This document shows positions 1 to 10,848 of a stretch of 64,000 nucleotides of DNA, in pieces. The translations under genes were made by a program, and so were the position numbers. The stretch is from Bradyrhizobium sp. (GTDB lineage Bacteria; Pseudomonadota; Alphaproteobacteria; Rhizobiales; Xanthobacteraceae). The stretch is from the NCBI RefSeq assembly GCF_016213215.1, contig NZ_JACRAW010000025.1, positions 124,001 through 188,000 on the forward strand, written 5' to 3'. Below the pieces are notes generated by a model. The model was not told the origin of the DNA. It did no database searches and saw only the letters and a program-made list of their open reading frames with translations. Within the stretch, counting starts at the first letter, position 1, and each line of letters starts with the position of its first letter.

Positions 1-242
1 ACGACCGCAGAAAGACCGAACCCGCTGAATGTCAGATCCGCATTGGCCGAGCCGTCGCCGTTGAGGACACCGTCGAAGTTCACCCGGGCACTATAATTCC
101 GCACCTGCATGGGGCGTTCGCAGTCCAGCGAGACCCGAATGTCGGAACGAATCCTGGTGCTCTGGGATTGAGCGGCCACAGCCATGGCCGGACTCAGCGT
201 GATTGCAATGAGCGACAATAAGACAAGGCGAGATGCGCGCAT
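1..242 (-). CDS. Secreted protein of unknown function, 3' end outside window
   Basis: Reading the minus strand from an ATG at 240-242 gives an open frame of 80 codons that runs off the left edge. The first 24 or so residues form a signal peptide (MRASRLVLLSLIAITLSP, then an AMAVAA cleavage region). The mature part begins with Gln-Ser-rich sequence and a single Cys in a DCERP context, and looks like beta-strand material. A purine-rich GGGGGCCGGA lies directly before the start. I do not recognise the family. The signal peptide is clear; the identity is not. Confidence 0.6.
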   Translation of the reverse strand, partial: MRASRLVLLSLIAITLSPAMAVAAQSQSTRIRSDIRVSLDCERPMQVRNYSARVNFDGVLNGDGSANADLTFSGFGLSAV

Positions 243-501
243 TCCGGCCCCCAAGATAACCGGTCAAGAGAACGGATCACGGCAACCGACGTTCGTGAAA
301 ACGGAAAAACTCACCGGTCGCCGCAAGCTTGACCTTTCGGGAACGGCAGCCGCCCTTCCCCCGACACGCGCAGGCTAGAGGCGTTGGCCAATCCGCGTTT
401 TGCGCGAAATCAAATGTTTGCGATCGTCACGAAGATCTCATCCACATTTCACCCGCGCGCAGTGGGGAGCGCACCCGAGGCACGGTCCCCACGCGGAGAG
501 C

Positions 502-879
502 CTAGTACGGCGAATAGTAATATCGGGGACCGTAATAATATGGCCGGGGCGCATAATAGGGACGCGGGCCATAATAATAGCCGTAGTTCTCGTAGTACTC
601 GCGCCTCTGCTGCTCCGCGATCGCACCGGCCACCAGCCCCATCGCCATGCCCATGAAAGCCGCCCCGGCGGCATTGCCTCCTCGACGGTAGTACCGCCGG
701 CGGACCGAGCTGAAATCCGTGACGTCATGTGAGGCGATGGCTACCGAGGTGTCCTTGGCCGCTGGCGCCGGGGAGGCAGCGAGTACCGGCGTCTGCGGTG
801 TGACGAGGGCCAGAGTCGCGATCGTGGCCAGTACGACGCGACGGCCGGCCGGAGAGATCAAGCACTTGCACGTCAACAT
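502..879 (-). CDS. Small exported Tyr/Pro-rich protein
   Basis: This 125-residue protein has an N-terminal hydrophobic signal segment (about residues 12-34, ending VLAAS), a central Gly/Ala/Met-rich hydrophobic stretch (about 68-88, possibly a glycine-zipper-like membrane segment), and a C-terminal tail from about residue 95 in which Tyr makes up roughly half of the residues, mixed with Pro and Arg. Similar short Tyr-rich exported proteins are frequent in Bradyrhizobium and have no assigned function. A purine-rich AGGAGAT precedes the start. A FixK/FNR-like box lies about 60 bases upstream, so oxygen-dependent expression is plausible but is an inference. Confidence 0.75.
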   Translation of the reverse strand: MLTCKCLISPAGRRVVLATIATLALVTPQTPVLAASPAPAAKDTSVAIASHDVTDFSSVRRRYYRRGGNAAGAAFMGMAMGLVAGAIAEQQRREYYENYGYYYGPRPYYAPRPYYYGPRYYYSPY

Positions 880-934
880 CTGAATCTCCTCTGGTAGCCA
901 AAGTAGAAGTCTACAATCAACTGTCTACTTCGGG

Positions 935-948
935 TTGATCAAGGTCAA
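935..948 (-). promoter_or_regulatory. Candidate FixK/FNR box
   Basis: TTGAT-CAAG-GTCAA matches the FixK/FNR consensus TTGAT-N4-ATCAA at nine of ten positions. It sits 56-69 bases upstream of the ATG of the Tyr-rich exported protein. Next to it, the hexamer GTCTAC occurs twice (909-914 and 923-928), and AAGTAGA/TCTACTT forms an inverted pair (901-907, 924-930), so the promoter may carry a second operator. Confidence 0.45.
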
Positions 949-1025
949 CTCCCCCGCGAGCTTCGGTTTCGAGGGCGCGATTTGTCGCATCGCCACAAAC
1001 GACATCTGCAGGAGCCGCTTCGGCC

Positions 1026-2819
1026 CTACGACAGCGCGCCGAGCACGCCACGCGTTGCCTTGTCCATTTCCTCGACATAGCGCCGGCGGGCGAAGGACTC
1101 GGTCAAAAAGCCGATCACTTTGCGGCTGTCCGCCGATTCGACAACGGCAAGCACCTCCGCTTCCGCCTCGTCGAACACGCTCATGGCGGTCTTCACGTTC
1201 ATTTCCGGCAGCAGCACGACGTCGGTAAACGTGGCGAGCTCCACCACCTGGATGTCGTCCGCGATGCTGTCGAGGTCGCCGGAGAACAGGTCCGGCAGCA
1301 TGACCAGCCCGACATATTCGTCGGCGTTGCTGACCACGACGACAGCCTGGCGCGAACCCAGCACGAATTCGCGGCGGGTCGCGGCGATCGTGGTGGTGGA
1401 CGGCACCTTGCCGACGTCGGGCCGCATCATCTGTTCGACCGTCAGGTTGCGCAGCCAACCGACGTCGTTGGCGCTGCGGATGGTCTCGCCGCGCAGATGC
1501 AGCCGCCAGGTCGAGAAGGAATGGCCGAAGAGGAAGCGGACGCAAATGCTGGTGACCATGCAGCCGGCCAGCACGACAGCGGTGACGTCGACGCTGCGCG
1601 TCATCTCCAGGACCAGGAACGACATCGTCAGCGGCCCGCCGACGATGGCCACCCCGAGCGTCGCCATGCCCGTCAGCATGCTGACGAGCGGATCGATGGC
1701 AAGGGACGGGCTCACCAGCACAAGAACGGCCGCGAAGAATTTTCCGAGCAGGCTGCCGACGAAGAGGGAAGCGAAGAACAGGCCGCCGCGGAAACCGGAC
1801 GCAAGCGAAATCAGGCAGGCGATCAGCTTGAGCGCGACGATCATCGCGATCAGGCTCGCGGTCATGTCCTGATGCAGGTCCAGCACCATCGCGCCGTGCC
1901 CGGCCGCGAGCACCTGCGGTGTGATGATGGCCATGCCGCCGACACAAAGGCCGCCGATCACCGGCCTGATCCACAGCGGAAGCCACGGTTGCGCGAACAG
2001 ACGCTCGACCACAGCCGAGCTTCGCATCACGGCAATCCCGACCCCCGCCGCAACCAATGCGAGTCCAATGAGCGCGAGATATTGCTCGACGCCGACCGCG
2101 CCGACCCGCGGCACCTCGAGCGAATATGGCGCGCCGCCGAGCGATTGCGCCGTCAGCGCCGCGGACAGCGAGGCGGCCAGGATCGGCGCCGCGCTGCTGA
2201 CCGAGTAGACCCCGACGATCAGCTCATAGGCGTAGAACGCGCCGGTGATCGGCGCGCCGAATGCGGCGGCGATCGCGCCAGCGGCGCCGCAGCCAACCAT
2301 CAGGCGAAGATCGGTGCGCCTCAAATGCAGGAACCTGCCGACCAGCGAAGCGAGCCCCGAACCGATCTGCGTGTAGCCGGCCTCCAGGCCGACCGAGGCG
2401 CCGCAGCCGTTCGAAATCAGCGTCTGCGCACTCACCACAGCGCTGTCGCGCAGCGACATCCGGCCGCCGCGCAGCGCATTGGCCTCGACGGGGTCGACCG
2501 CGTTTGCGATCTTCAGGCGGCGGCGCCACCACTCGATGAGGCCGATCAACAGGCCGCCGCTCGCCGGCGCGATCATCGCCGCCCACGGGTTGACCCAGGC
2601 GTTGGCGCTGAGACGAACGTCGATCGGGATGCCGTAGATCAGTACATGCGCGACCTGGGCGATCTCGGCCATCAGCGTCACGATCGCTCCGGCAAGGGCG
2701 CCTACCAGCAGCGCCAGCGGGATCAGATACAGTTCGTTGCCGCGCAGCAGCGCGCGGATGCGCATCAGGACCCGGTTCGATCCGCTGCGATCGACAATGT
2801 GCCTAATGCGCGCGTACAC
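1026..2819 (-). CDS. ClC-family chloride channel/transporter with C-terminal CBS region
   Basis: This is a 597-residue multi-spanning inner-membrane protein. Residues 30-430 carry the ClC fold. The GREGP-type gating motif appears as VGLEAGYTQ near residue 143, which keeps the external gating Glu (146) but not the Pro. The third anion-filter motif appears as GFRGGLFFAS near 342. The usual GSGIP motif is not recognisable: its place is taken by ALRGGRMSL (115-123). Residues from about 455 to the end fit a pair of degenerate CBS domains. The retained Glu would allow gated or coupled chloride transport, but the altered filter makes selectivity uncertain. It starts 14 bases after the stop of the class II aldolase on the same strand, so the two are probably co-transcribed. 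Confidence 0.88.
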   Translation of the reverse strand: MYARIRHIVDRSGSNRVLMRIRALLRGNELYLIPLALLVGALAGAIVTLMAEIAQVAHVLIYGIPIDVRLSANAWVNPWAAMIAPASGGLLIGLIEWWRRRLKIANAVDPVEANALRGGRMSLRDSAVVSAQTLISNGCGASVGLEAGYTQIGSGLASLVGRFLHLRRTDLRLMVGCGAAGAIAAAFGAPITGAFYAYELIVGVYSVSSAAPILAASLSAALTAQSLGGAPYSLEVPRVGAVGVEQYLALIGLALVAAGVGIAVMRSSAVVERLFAQPWLPLWIRPVIGGLCVGGMAIITPQVLAAGHGAMVLDLHQDMTASLIAMIVALKLIACLISLASGFRGGLFFASLFVGSLLGKFFAAVLVLVSPSLAIDPLVSMLTGMATLGVAIVGGPLTMSFLVLEMTRSVDVTAVVLAGCMVTSICVRFLFGHSFSTWRLHLRGETIRSANDVGWLRNLTVEQMMRPDVGKVPSTTTIAATRREFVLGSRQAVVVVSNADEYVGLVMLPDLFSGDLDSIADDIQVVELATFTDVVLLPEMNVKTAMSVFDEAEAEVLAVVESADSRKVIGFLTESFARRRYVEEMDKATRGVLGALS

Positions 2820-2833
2820 CGGATGCCTGTCCG

Positions 2834-3481
2834 TTACGTGTCCGAAAGCCCATAGCCGGCGAATTTCTGCCGAACACGCTCGATCTCGGCGCTGGTGAGG
2901 AGCGGAGGCTTACCGATCTGAAGGCAGCCGTGATATTGCCGCGCCAGGGTTTCGACCTCGACCGCCAGCCACAGTGCCTTCTCCAGCGACGCGCCGAGCG
3001 CGATCATGCCGTGATGGTCGAGCAGGCAGGCGAGGCGTCCCTCCAGCGCGTTGACCGCATGGTCGGATAGTTCCGCGGTACCGAACGTCGCATAGGGCGC
3101 GCAGCGGATCGTGTCGCCGCCGGCCGCCGCGATCATGTAATGGACCGCCGGGATCTCCATGCCCATGATGGCAAGAATGGTGGCGTAAGGCGGATGGGCG
3201 TGGACGACCGCGTTCACGTCGCCCCGTGCATGCAGGATGTCGAGATGGAACCGCCACTCGCTCGACGGCTTCTGGCCGGGCTCGAACGAGCCGTCCATCG
3301 CCATGAAGACGATCTGCTCCGGCGTCATCGCGTCATAAGGAACGCTGGTCGGGGTGATCAGCAACCCGTCCCGGTGCCGAACGCTGATATTGCCTGACGT
3401 GCCCTGATTGATGCCGAGCGCGTTCATGCGCCGGCAGGCATCGATGATGGCTTGCCGCTTCCTGGTCTCGTCCGCTGTCAT
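2834..3481 (-). CDS. Class II aldolase/adducin family protein (FucA-like)
   Basis: This 215-residue protein matches L-fuculose-phosphate aldolase-type enzymes in length. NQGTSGNIS near residue 25 is the phosphate-binding motif. SEWRFH supplies the catalytic Glu, and VVHAHPPY and DHHGMIALG supply Zn-binding His residues. The family performs retro-aldol cleavage or related reactions on sugar phosphates; the substrate cannot be read from the sequence. A longer in-frame start at 3598 exists, but the extra 39 residues are Arg-rich and not conserved-looking, so I chose the ATG at 3479-3481, where similarity to the family begins. It is directly upstream of the ClC gene and probably forms an operon with it. 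Confidence 0.85.
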   Translation of the reverse strand: MTADETRKRQAIIDACRRMNALGINQGTSGNISVRHRDGLLITPTSVPYDAMTPEQIVFMAMDGSFEPGQKPSSEWRFHLDILHARGDVNAVVHAHPPYATILAIMGMEIPAVHYMIAAAGGDTIRCAPYATFGTAELSDHAVNALEGRLACLLDHHGMIALGASLEKALWLAVEVETLARQYHGCLQIGKPPLLTSAEIERVRQKFAGYGLSDT

Positions 3482-3932
3482 CTGGCCGTCAACTTCATCC
3501 GTGTTGCGCCTTCGTGACCGACCTCGCAAAGCGGCCGGCCCGAGCGGCTGGCAAGCGAGCTCACGCCGGGAGCTTCCTTGCAAAGCAGCTACCCGCAACG
3601 TGGAAGGAAAGCAATGCAGGATCGTTCAGCCGCGGCCGGGAGACCGAGCTGCGCGTGGGACGAGCGTTCGAAAAAACGGAATCGCGGCACGGACCGGGCG
3701 TCCCGACCGCACGATCGGCGAATCGGGACAGCGGGCCCGACGAAGTCGAAATCAGCGTGACGAAGCCGACAAGGCGAAATCCCACCCCAGTCCCTTCCCG
3801 GCGGACGGTCTCACTTAGTGGATACGCCGTCCAATGCCGACAGGCACAGGAGGTTTGCCCGCCCCGCGCCTGTCCGGAACGATCGATGGCCGCCTGACTT
3901 AGCTCGCCAGGACACAAGGCGGAGTATGTACG
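3482..3932. other. Intergenic region, no gene recognised
   Basis: About 450 bases between the aldolase (minus) and a small membrane protein (plus). Open frames on both strands here give Arg/Pro/Ser-rich translations with no domain or signal peptide, and I do not regard them as genes. Divergent promoters must lie here, but no operator stands out. Confidence 0.5.
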
Positions 3933-4139
3933 ATGAGTGACAGCGGGATAGGAATGATCCTCGGGCAAACCTCAGTGAATATGCTCTATCTCTGGGTGAT
4001 CGGCGTCGTCGTGCTGGGCCTCCTTCTCGCCTACGGCGCCATCAAAGCCGGTCGCCTTCGCCGCGACGAACGCGCAAAGATTGACCGCAACACGCAGGCC
4101 GCCCAGCGGCGGGAAGATCCATATAAACGGCAGCTGTAG
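3933..4139 (+). CDS. Small single-span membrane protein
   Basis: This 68-residue protein has one clear transmembrane helix at about residues 16-38 (MLYLWVIGVVVLGLLLAYGA) followed by a highly charged tail rich in Arg, Lys and Gln. A GGCGGAG ribosome-binding site lies about ten bases before the ATG. Such short anchored proteins with a basic cytoplasmic tail are common near stress genes in Bradyrhizobium, but I cannot assign a function. It lies 121 bases upstream of the DUF892 gene on the same strand, so joint expression is possible. Confidence 0.65.
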   Translation: MSDSGIGMILGQTSVNMLYLWVIGVVVLGLLLAYGAIKAGRLRRDERAKIDRNTQAAQRREDPYKRQL

Positions 4140-4260
4140 CCGCGGATCGGCAGGGCGCGTGCACGGCATCGTCTCGCGTGGGAACCTTTCGCCTCGCAAA
4201 AGCTTGATCGCCGCAGGGCGGAGGAAGGACATGCCTCCCCCATTCTCGACAGGAGGAGTT

Positions 4261-4818
4261 ATGGCCAGACAAGCAAAGAAGAAGCGATCGACGGCGCGGC
4301 GGACGCGCCAATCTCAGAAAACGCTCAGCGATCTCTTCCATGAAACGCTGAAGGACATCTACTTCGCAGAAAACAAGATTATCAAGACCCTGCCCAAGAT
4401 GGCGAAAGCGGCCCATTCCCGGGAGCTTGCGTCAGCCTTCAACAAACACCTTCGCGAGACCCAGGGTCAGGTGAAGCGCCTCGACCAGGTCTTCAAGATG
4501 ATCGGCAAGCCCGCACGCGGCAAGCCCTGCGAAGCCATCAACGGCATCACCGACGAAGGCGCCGAGATCATGAAGGAATTCAAGGGAGCGCCGGCGCTGG
4601 ATGCGGGCCTGGTCGCCGCCGCGCAGGCCGTCGAGCATTACGAGATCTCCCGGTACGGCACGTTGCGGACCTGGGCCGAGGAACTCGGAATGCCAGATGC
4701 GGCGGAGCTCCTTCAGGCAACGCTCGCGGAGGAAGAGGCAACCGATCACACCCTGACCGAACTGGCCACTTCCGTGATCAACCTCGAAGCCGAAGAAGAG
4801 CAGCGCGAGGCGGCCTAG
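4261..4818 (+). CDS. DUF892 / YciE-YciF family ferritin-like protein
   Basis: This 185-residue protein has a Lys/Arg-rich N-terminal tail (about 20 residues) and then the DUF892 four-helix bundle. The family pattern is visible as DLFHETLKDIYFAENKIIK, the EHYEISRYGTLR segment and the Glu-rich EEEATDHTL segment, with Glu and His residues suited to a di-iron or metal site. Family members are stress-induced in many bacteria; the reaction is not established. The start is fixed by a strong AGGAGG eight bases upstream; a longer in-frame start at 4081 would overlap the preceding gene. A hairpin terminator follows about 40 bases after the stop. Confidence 0.85.
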   Translation: MARQAKKKRSTARRTRQSQKTLSDLFHETLKDIYFAENKIIKTLPKMAKAAHSRELASAFNKHLRETQGQVKRLDQVFKMIGKPARGKPCEAINGITDEGAEIMKEFKGAPALDAGLVAAAQAVEHYEISRYGTLRTWAEELGMPDAAELLQATLAEEEATDHTLTELATSVINLEAEEEQREAA

Positions 4819-4856
4819 GCCAGACTCGCCTTGGGTCCAGATTGCACCAAAGCAAA

Positions 4857-4888
4857 GCGCCGCGGCCGGTACCGCGGCGCTTCGCCTT
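4857..4888 (+). terminator. Hairpin terminator after DUF892 gene
   Basis: GCGCCGCGG (4857-4865), a six-base loop, and CCGCGGCGC (4872-4880) form a perfect nine-pair stem, followed by TTCGCCTTT. It separates the DUF892 gene from the Hsp20-Lon operon. The T-tract is interrupted, so termination may be partial. Confidence 0.6.
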
Positions 4889-5055
4889 TCGTGCAACGAG
4901 GGAGCCCCGGGCGGGGAATTGGGCGGCGATATCGGGAACGCTGAAGATCAAGCGCTCTAAGCCAGCGGGGTGTTTTCTTCAGAGCGGGACTGCTTGGTGC
5001 CGGTTGCATGGGGAACCAGGCTTCCTATCTAGAAGGCCATTCCGAGAGATCGCCC

Positions 5056-5463
5056 ATGCCGTCCAAAGATCCCCTGAACTGGATGCTGTCCGAAGCCATC
5101 GACTCGCTGGCGCGCGCCGAACGGCTTCGTCAGCAGTTCTTCAACCTCAGGACCGCCGCCGCCGGCCAGGAAGCATCCTGGGAGCCGCCCATCGACGTGC
5201 TTGAGACCGATCGCGAGCTGCTCATTCTTGTCGCCCTGCCGGGGGTCGATCCCGACCAGGTCGAGACCGTGATCGACAACGGCATCCTGATCATCAGCGG
5301 GCATCGCACGCTGCCCCCCGAACTGCGCAGCGCCCGGATTCACCGACTCGAACTGCCGCAGGGCCGCTTCGAACGACGCATCGCCCTGCCCGCCGGCCGC
5401 TACGCCGTCAGCCGCTACGAGATGCACGGCTGCATCGCGCTGCGCCTCGCCAAGTCCCTGTGA
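5056..5463 (+). CDS. Hsp20/alpha-crystallin family small heat-shock protein
   Basis: This 135-residue protein contains an alpha-crystallin domain (about residues 40-125): the PPIDVLETDRELLILVALPGV region and the hydrophobic IHRLELPQGRFERRIALPAG segment are typical. It would act as an ATP-independent holdase. The chosen ATG (5056) has a GAGAG upstream; an earlier in-frame ATG at 5008 would add 16 unconserved residues. The stop codon lies eight bases before the lon ATG, so the chaperone and protease are almost certainly translated from one mRNA. The C-terminal I-x-I motif used for oligomer assembly is not obvious. Confidence 0.88.
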   Translation: MPSKDPLNWMLSEAIDSLARAERLRQQFFNLRTAAAGQEASWEPPIDVLETDRELLILVALPGVDPDQVETVIDNGILIISGHRTLPPELRSARIHRLELPQGRFERRIALPAGRYAVSRYEMHGCIALRLAKSL

Positions 5464-5471
5464 GGTCGATC

Positions 5472-7856
<2,385 letters not shown>

Positions 7857-7875
7857 GCTGTGATTTTGTCGCACG

Positions 7876-7889
7876 TTGATCCAGAGCAA
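7876..7889 (+). promoter_or_regulatory. Candidate FixK/FNR box
   Basis: TTGAT-CCAG-AGCAA fits the FixK2 pattern TTG(A/C)-N6-(T/G)CAA and matches the FNR consensus at nine of ten positions. It lies 72-85 bases before the ATG of the small protein at 7961, a normal activator distance, and could also drive the GDCCVxC gene downstream. Confidence 0.4.
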
Positions 7890-7960
7890 AACACTACCGG
7901 AGACTTGTGCTTAGCTCCGACGCTTAGGGCGCAGCAAAGACCGGCTGCGTGGGTGCCGAA

Positions 7961-8173
7961 ATGACAGAAATCCCCAACGAGACGCTAAAGGCTCTGCTGA
8001 TGATCGCGTTGTTCGCGATGCTCGAAACGGCCATGGGCTTCCAGAACATCCGAAAGTTCCGGCGCGTATTGGACCGCGCCCTGACTCTGTCCTGGCATGC
8101 GGTCACGGCACCGCGTCGCGCCCTTCAGCTCGTCCCCCGTCCGGCGCAAAGATCGCAAACACTAAGTTCCTGA
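7961..8173 (+). CDS. Hypothetical small protein
   Basis: This 70-residue open frame has a moderately hydrophobic helix at about residues 8-27 (LKALLMIALFAMLETAMG) and a basic C-terminal half. I do not recognise it. Support comes from its position behind a FixK-type box and ahead of the GDCCVxC gene, not from homology. The start could also be a GTG at 7949. The tail after residue 50 looks like low-complexity read-through, so the gene call is tentative. Confidence 0.4.
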   Translation: MTEIPNETLKALLMIALFAMLETAMGFQNIRKFRRVLDRALTLSWHAVTAPRRALQLVPRPAQRSQTLSS

Positions 8174-8257
8174 GCGGCCGAGGCGAGTTGGCGAACGCCG
8201 CGCTTGCTGCGAGGCGGAGCCGGCTACAACTTGGTGCCCAAGCTGCCCGGTGTCGCC

Positions 8258-8491
8258 ATGACCGTCTCGCCCGAACTTCGCTCCGAGATCACCTGCCCGC
8301 ACTGCGGGCACCGCAAGGTCGAGGAAATGCCTACCGAGGCTTGCCAATTCTTCTATGAGTGTGAGGGCTGTGGGACCCTGCTGCGCCCAAAGACAGGCGA
8401 CTGCTGCGTGTTCTGCTCCTACGGATCGGTCCCGTGCCCGCCGATGCAGGTTGAGCGCCAGGGCGACAATCATGGGTGCTGCTCTCCCTGA
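8258..8491 (+). CDS. GDCCVxC-domain zinc-ribbon-like protein
   Basis: This 77-residue Cys-rich protein carries TCPHCGH near the N-terminus, YECEGCG in the middle and GDCCVFCSYGSVPCPP towards the end, the hallmark of the GDCCVxC (seleno)protein family. In some members one Cys of the signature is selenocysteine; here it is an ordinary TGC/TGT Cys. The paired CxxC motifs suggest a zinc ribbon plus a redox or metal-binding site. The function is unknown, though the family often sits near heavy-metal or redox genes. I chose the ATG at 8258 because an upstream in-frame start at 8204 adds unconserved residues. Confidence 0.85.
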   Translation: MTVSPELRSEITCPHCGHRKVEEMPTEACQFFYECEGCGTLLRPKTGDCCVFCSYGSVPCPPMQVERQGDNHGCCSP

Positions 8492-8613
8492 ACGACTTCC
8501 TCAACAACCTGCTGCAATTGGGATGCTTCGTCTGGCCGCCGAGGCCGGCAATGCCGCACGACGACTGTTCGAAACGCGTCCCCCGAGGGCCAAGCGCCAC
8601 ACCAGCAAATAAA

Positions 8614-8637
8614 AAAGGCCCCCATTAAGGGGGCCTT
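8614..8637. terminator. Bidirectional intrinsic terminator
   Basis: AAAGGCCCCC, loop ATTA, GGGGGCCTTT: a perfect ten-pair stem with A-run and T-run on either side. It lies between the convergent GDCCVxC gene (plus) and the HU gene (minus), so it can end transcripts from both. Confidence 0.85.
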
Positions 8638-8656
8638 TGCTGTTTGGGCGGGGCCG

Positions 8657-8959
8657 TTAGGCGACCGAGTCCTTGGCGGCCTTGACCGGCCGGGCGCGGA
8701 CGATCTTCCGGGCCGGCTTGGCCTTGAACATCATCTCTTCGCCGGTGAACGGGTTGGTGCCCTTGCGCGCCTTGGTCGCCGGCTTCTTGATCACGACGAA
8801 CTTGGCAAATCCGGGCAGGAGGAAGAGTCCGTTCTTCTTCAGCTCCTTGTGGCCGACATCGGTCAGCGTTTCCATCACGCTCTTGACGTCACGCTTGGAA
8901 AGCTCGGTGGCGGTCGCAATCTTCTCAATCAATTGCGATTTGGTCATTTGGGCTGGCAT
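8657..8959 (-). CDS. HU-family DNA-binding protein
   Basis: This 100-residue protein is of typical HU/IHF size. MTKSQLIEKIA opens the dimerisation helices, LFLLPGFAKF is the core strand segment, and ATKARKGTNPFTGEEM contains the DNA-intercalating arm (canonical RxGRNPxTGE). The C-terminal extension after the core is Lys/Arg-rich. The protein bends and compacts DNA as a dimer. The start is set by AGGAGACACG before the ATG at 8959; an alternative ATG at 8947 gives the classical HU N-terminus. GRNP is KGTNP here, a small departure in the arm. Confidence 0.9.
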   Translation of the reverse strand: MPAQMTKSQLIEKIATATELSKRDVKSVMETLTDVGHKELKKNGLFLLPGFAKFVVIKKPATKARKGTNPFTGEEMMFKAKPARKIVRARPVKAAKDSVA

Positions 8960-9448
8960 CGTGTCTCCTCTGATTCGTTGCCGCATGCATATTAGACCAA
9001 CCAGCATGGACAGAGAGGCTTCTGCACAGTTTTGTTGCCTTTTTTAGGGGTTTTTAGCCCACTGAAGCAAAAAAGCAGCATTTTTACCGGGAAAACGGCT
9101 TGTCCCAACCGAGCAGGGTGCTTTTAGCCCTGATTTCAAGGCTCGCGCGCCCTTCTCACCCGCTGGGAGCCTGCTTGATTCTGGTGACTGGTTGCGACTC
9201 GACGCGGCGACACTTGCGCGGTCGGCGCCAGGCTCGGGCTCCCGCGCGGAAGTGCCACTGGCAACCCAAGTCGGTAACGCTGCAGTCAGAAACAACCCTC
9301 CGTCACGCGCCGCCACGAGGCTTGAAGCTGATGGAGCTGGGGAAGCTTCACCCCCCAAGCGGCCGACGTGACGACAGCCCACGGCCGGAAGCCGGAGGGA
9401 GACGCGCTCTCACCGTAGTTTCAGCATCAACGTTCAGCGCCGGCGCAT
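8960..9448. other. Intergenic region, no gene recognised
   Basis: About 490 bases upstream of HU and downstream of the thiolase. An AT-rich patch at 9030-9080 (poly-T and TTTTTAGGGG) probably belongs to the HU promoter. Open frames here translate to Arg/Ser/Pro-rich sequence without domains. Confidence 0.45.
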
Positions 9449-10681
9449 TTAAAGCCGTTCGATAATGATGGCCGGCGCCATGCCACCGGCGGCACACATG
9501 GTCACCAGCCCGCGCCTGAGGTCGCGACGTTCGAGCTCGTCCAGGACGGTGCCGATCAGGATCGAGCCGGTCGCCCCGATGGGATGGCCGAGGGCAATCG
9601 AGCCGCCGTTGACGTTGACCTTGGCGCGATCGAGCTTGAGATCGCGGATGTATTTCTCCGTCACCACCGCGAACGCCTCGTTGATCTCGAACAGGTCGAT
9701 GTCGTCGAGCGTCAATCCAGCTTTTGCGAGCACCTTGCGCGTGGCGGGGACCGGCGCGTTCAGCATCAGAGTCGGGCAGTCACCCATGTTGGCCATCGCG
9801 ACCACACGCGCCCGCGGCTTCAAGCCGTGCGCTTTGGCGTAGGCCGGCGAAGCGAGAAGGATTGCGGCCGAGCCGTCCACCACGCCGGACGAGTTGCCGG
9901 CATGGTGCACGAAATCGATCTCAAGACCCGGATATTTCTTCAGGATGAGACCGCGATAGGTCGTACCCTTGTCGTCGAGCTCATAGTCGGCAATCGCAGG
10001 GAACGCAGACTTCAGCGCGGCGAGCCCTTCCATCGTCGTCTGCGGGCGCGGATATTCCTCGTGATCGAGCGCAAGGCTGCCGTCCTCCCGGTAGACCGGC
10101 ACCAGACTCTTCTTGAAATGGCCGTTCGCAATGGCGTTCGCGGCACGCTTCTGGCTCTCGAGGCCCAGCGCATCGACGTCCTGCCGGGTGATACCCTCCA
10201 ACGTCGCGACGGCATCGGCACAAACGCCCTGGTGCGATTGCGGATGCTTCGCCCGCAGCCGCAGATTGCCGGCATCCATCATGAGCGGCCCCTCGCCGCG
10301 GCGGCCTTCCATGGACATCATCTCGGTGCCGCCGGCGATCACGAGGTCTTCCATCCCCGACATGATCGAGGCGGCCGCCATGCCGACGCTGGTAATGCCG
10401 GAGCCACAGAAGCGGTCCAGCGTCACCCCGCTCGCCCGGATGTCATAGCCGGCGTCGAGCGCCGACATGCGCCCGAGGTCGCCGCTCTGCGGGCCACGCT
10501 GGGAACTGCAGCCCCAGACGATATCGTCGACGTCGGCGGTATTGATGCCGGTTCGGTCGGCCAGAGCACGCAGAACCGTGCCCCCCAGTTGCTGCGGATG
10601 AATGCCGGAAAGCGCGCCCTTCCCGGCCTTGCCGATTCCCCGCGGCGTCCTGCAGGCATCGATGATCAGCGCGTCAACCAT
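9449..10681 (-). CDS. Acetyl-CoA acyltransferase (thiolase)
   Basis: This 410-residue enzyme is a degradative or biosynthetic thiolase. The acyl-accepting Cys is Cys92 in DRFCGSG, the His is in NGGSIALGHPIGATG (near 366), and the second Cys is Cys396 in CAAGGMAPA; the INEAFAVV segment is also present. It catalyses thiolytic cleavage of 3-ketoacyl-CoA or condensation of acetyl-CoA. It stands alone, with no hydratase or dehydrogenase beside it, so whether it serves beta-oxidation or polyhydroxybutyrate synthesis cannot be told. The short region to 10849 carries its promoter and that of the divergent DUF2889 gene. Confidence 0.93.
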   Translation of the reverse strand: MVDALIIDACRTPRGIGKAGKGALSGIHPQQLGGTVLRALADRTGINTADVDDIVWGCSSQRGPQSGDLGRMSALDAGYDIRASGVTLDRFCGSGITSVGMAAASIMSGMEDLVIAGGTEMMSMEGRRGEGPLMMDAGNLRLRAKHPQSHQGVCADAVATLEGITRQDVDALGLESQKRAANAIANGHFKKSLVPVYREDGSLALDHEEYPRPQTTMEGLAALKSAFPAIADYELDDKGTTYRGLILKKYPGLEIDFVHHAGNSSGVVDGSAAILLASPAYAKAHGLKPRARVVAMANMGDCPTLMLNAPVPATRKVLAKAGLTLDDIDLFEINEAFAVVTEKYIRDLKLDRAKVNVNGGSIALGHPIGATGSILIGTVLDELERRDLRRGLVTMCAAGGMAPAIIIERL

Positions 10682-10848
10682 GGCGTCTCTCCCTAGTAGT
10701 TCTACTTCGGCAGCATCCCCAACGGGTGAACACCACCGATCTGCTTTTCGAAGGACAGCGACTACAATGATCCGGACAACGGGTCAAACAATTGACACGA
10801 GGGACCGTTGCGGATGAAATGCATGACAGGAAGCGCCGAAAATACCGA

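Noticed and set aside
1497..2855. A 452-codon plus-strand frame over the ClC gene
   Set aside because: Its translation is a charged, repetitive Arg/Asp/Gln/Ala sequence without domain features; the minus strand has the ClC motifs.
3561..3968. A 135-codon minus-strand frame in the gap before the small membrane protein
   Set aside because: No signal peptide or domain, and it overlaps the start of a better-supported small gene.
9584..10696. A 370-codon plus-strand frame over the thiolase
   Set aside because: Shadow frame; thiolase active-site residues lie on the minus strand.
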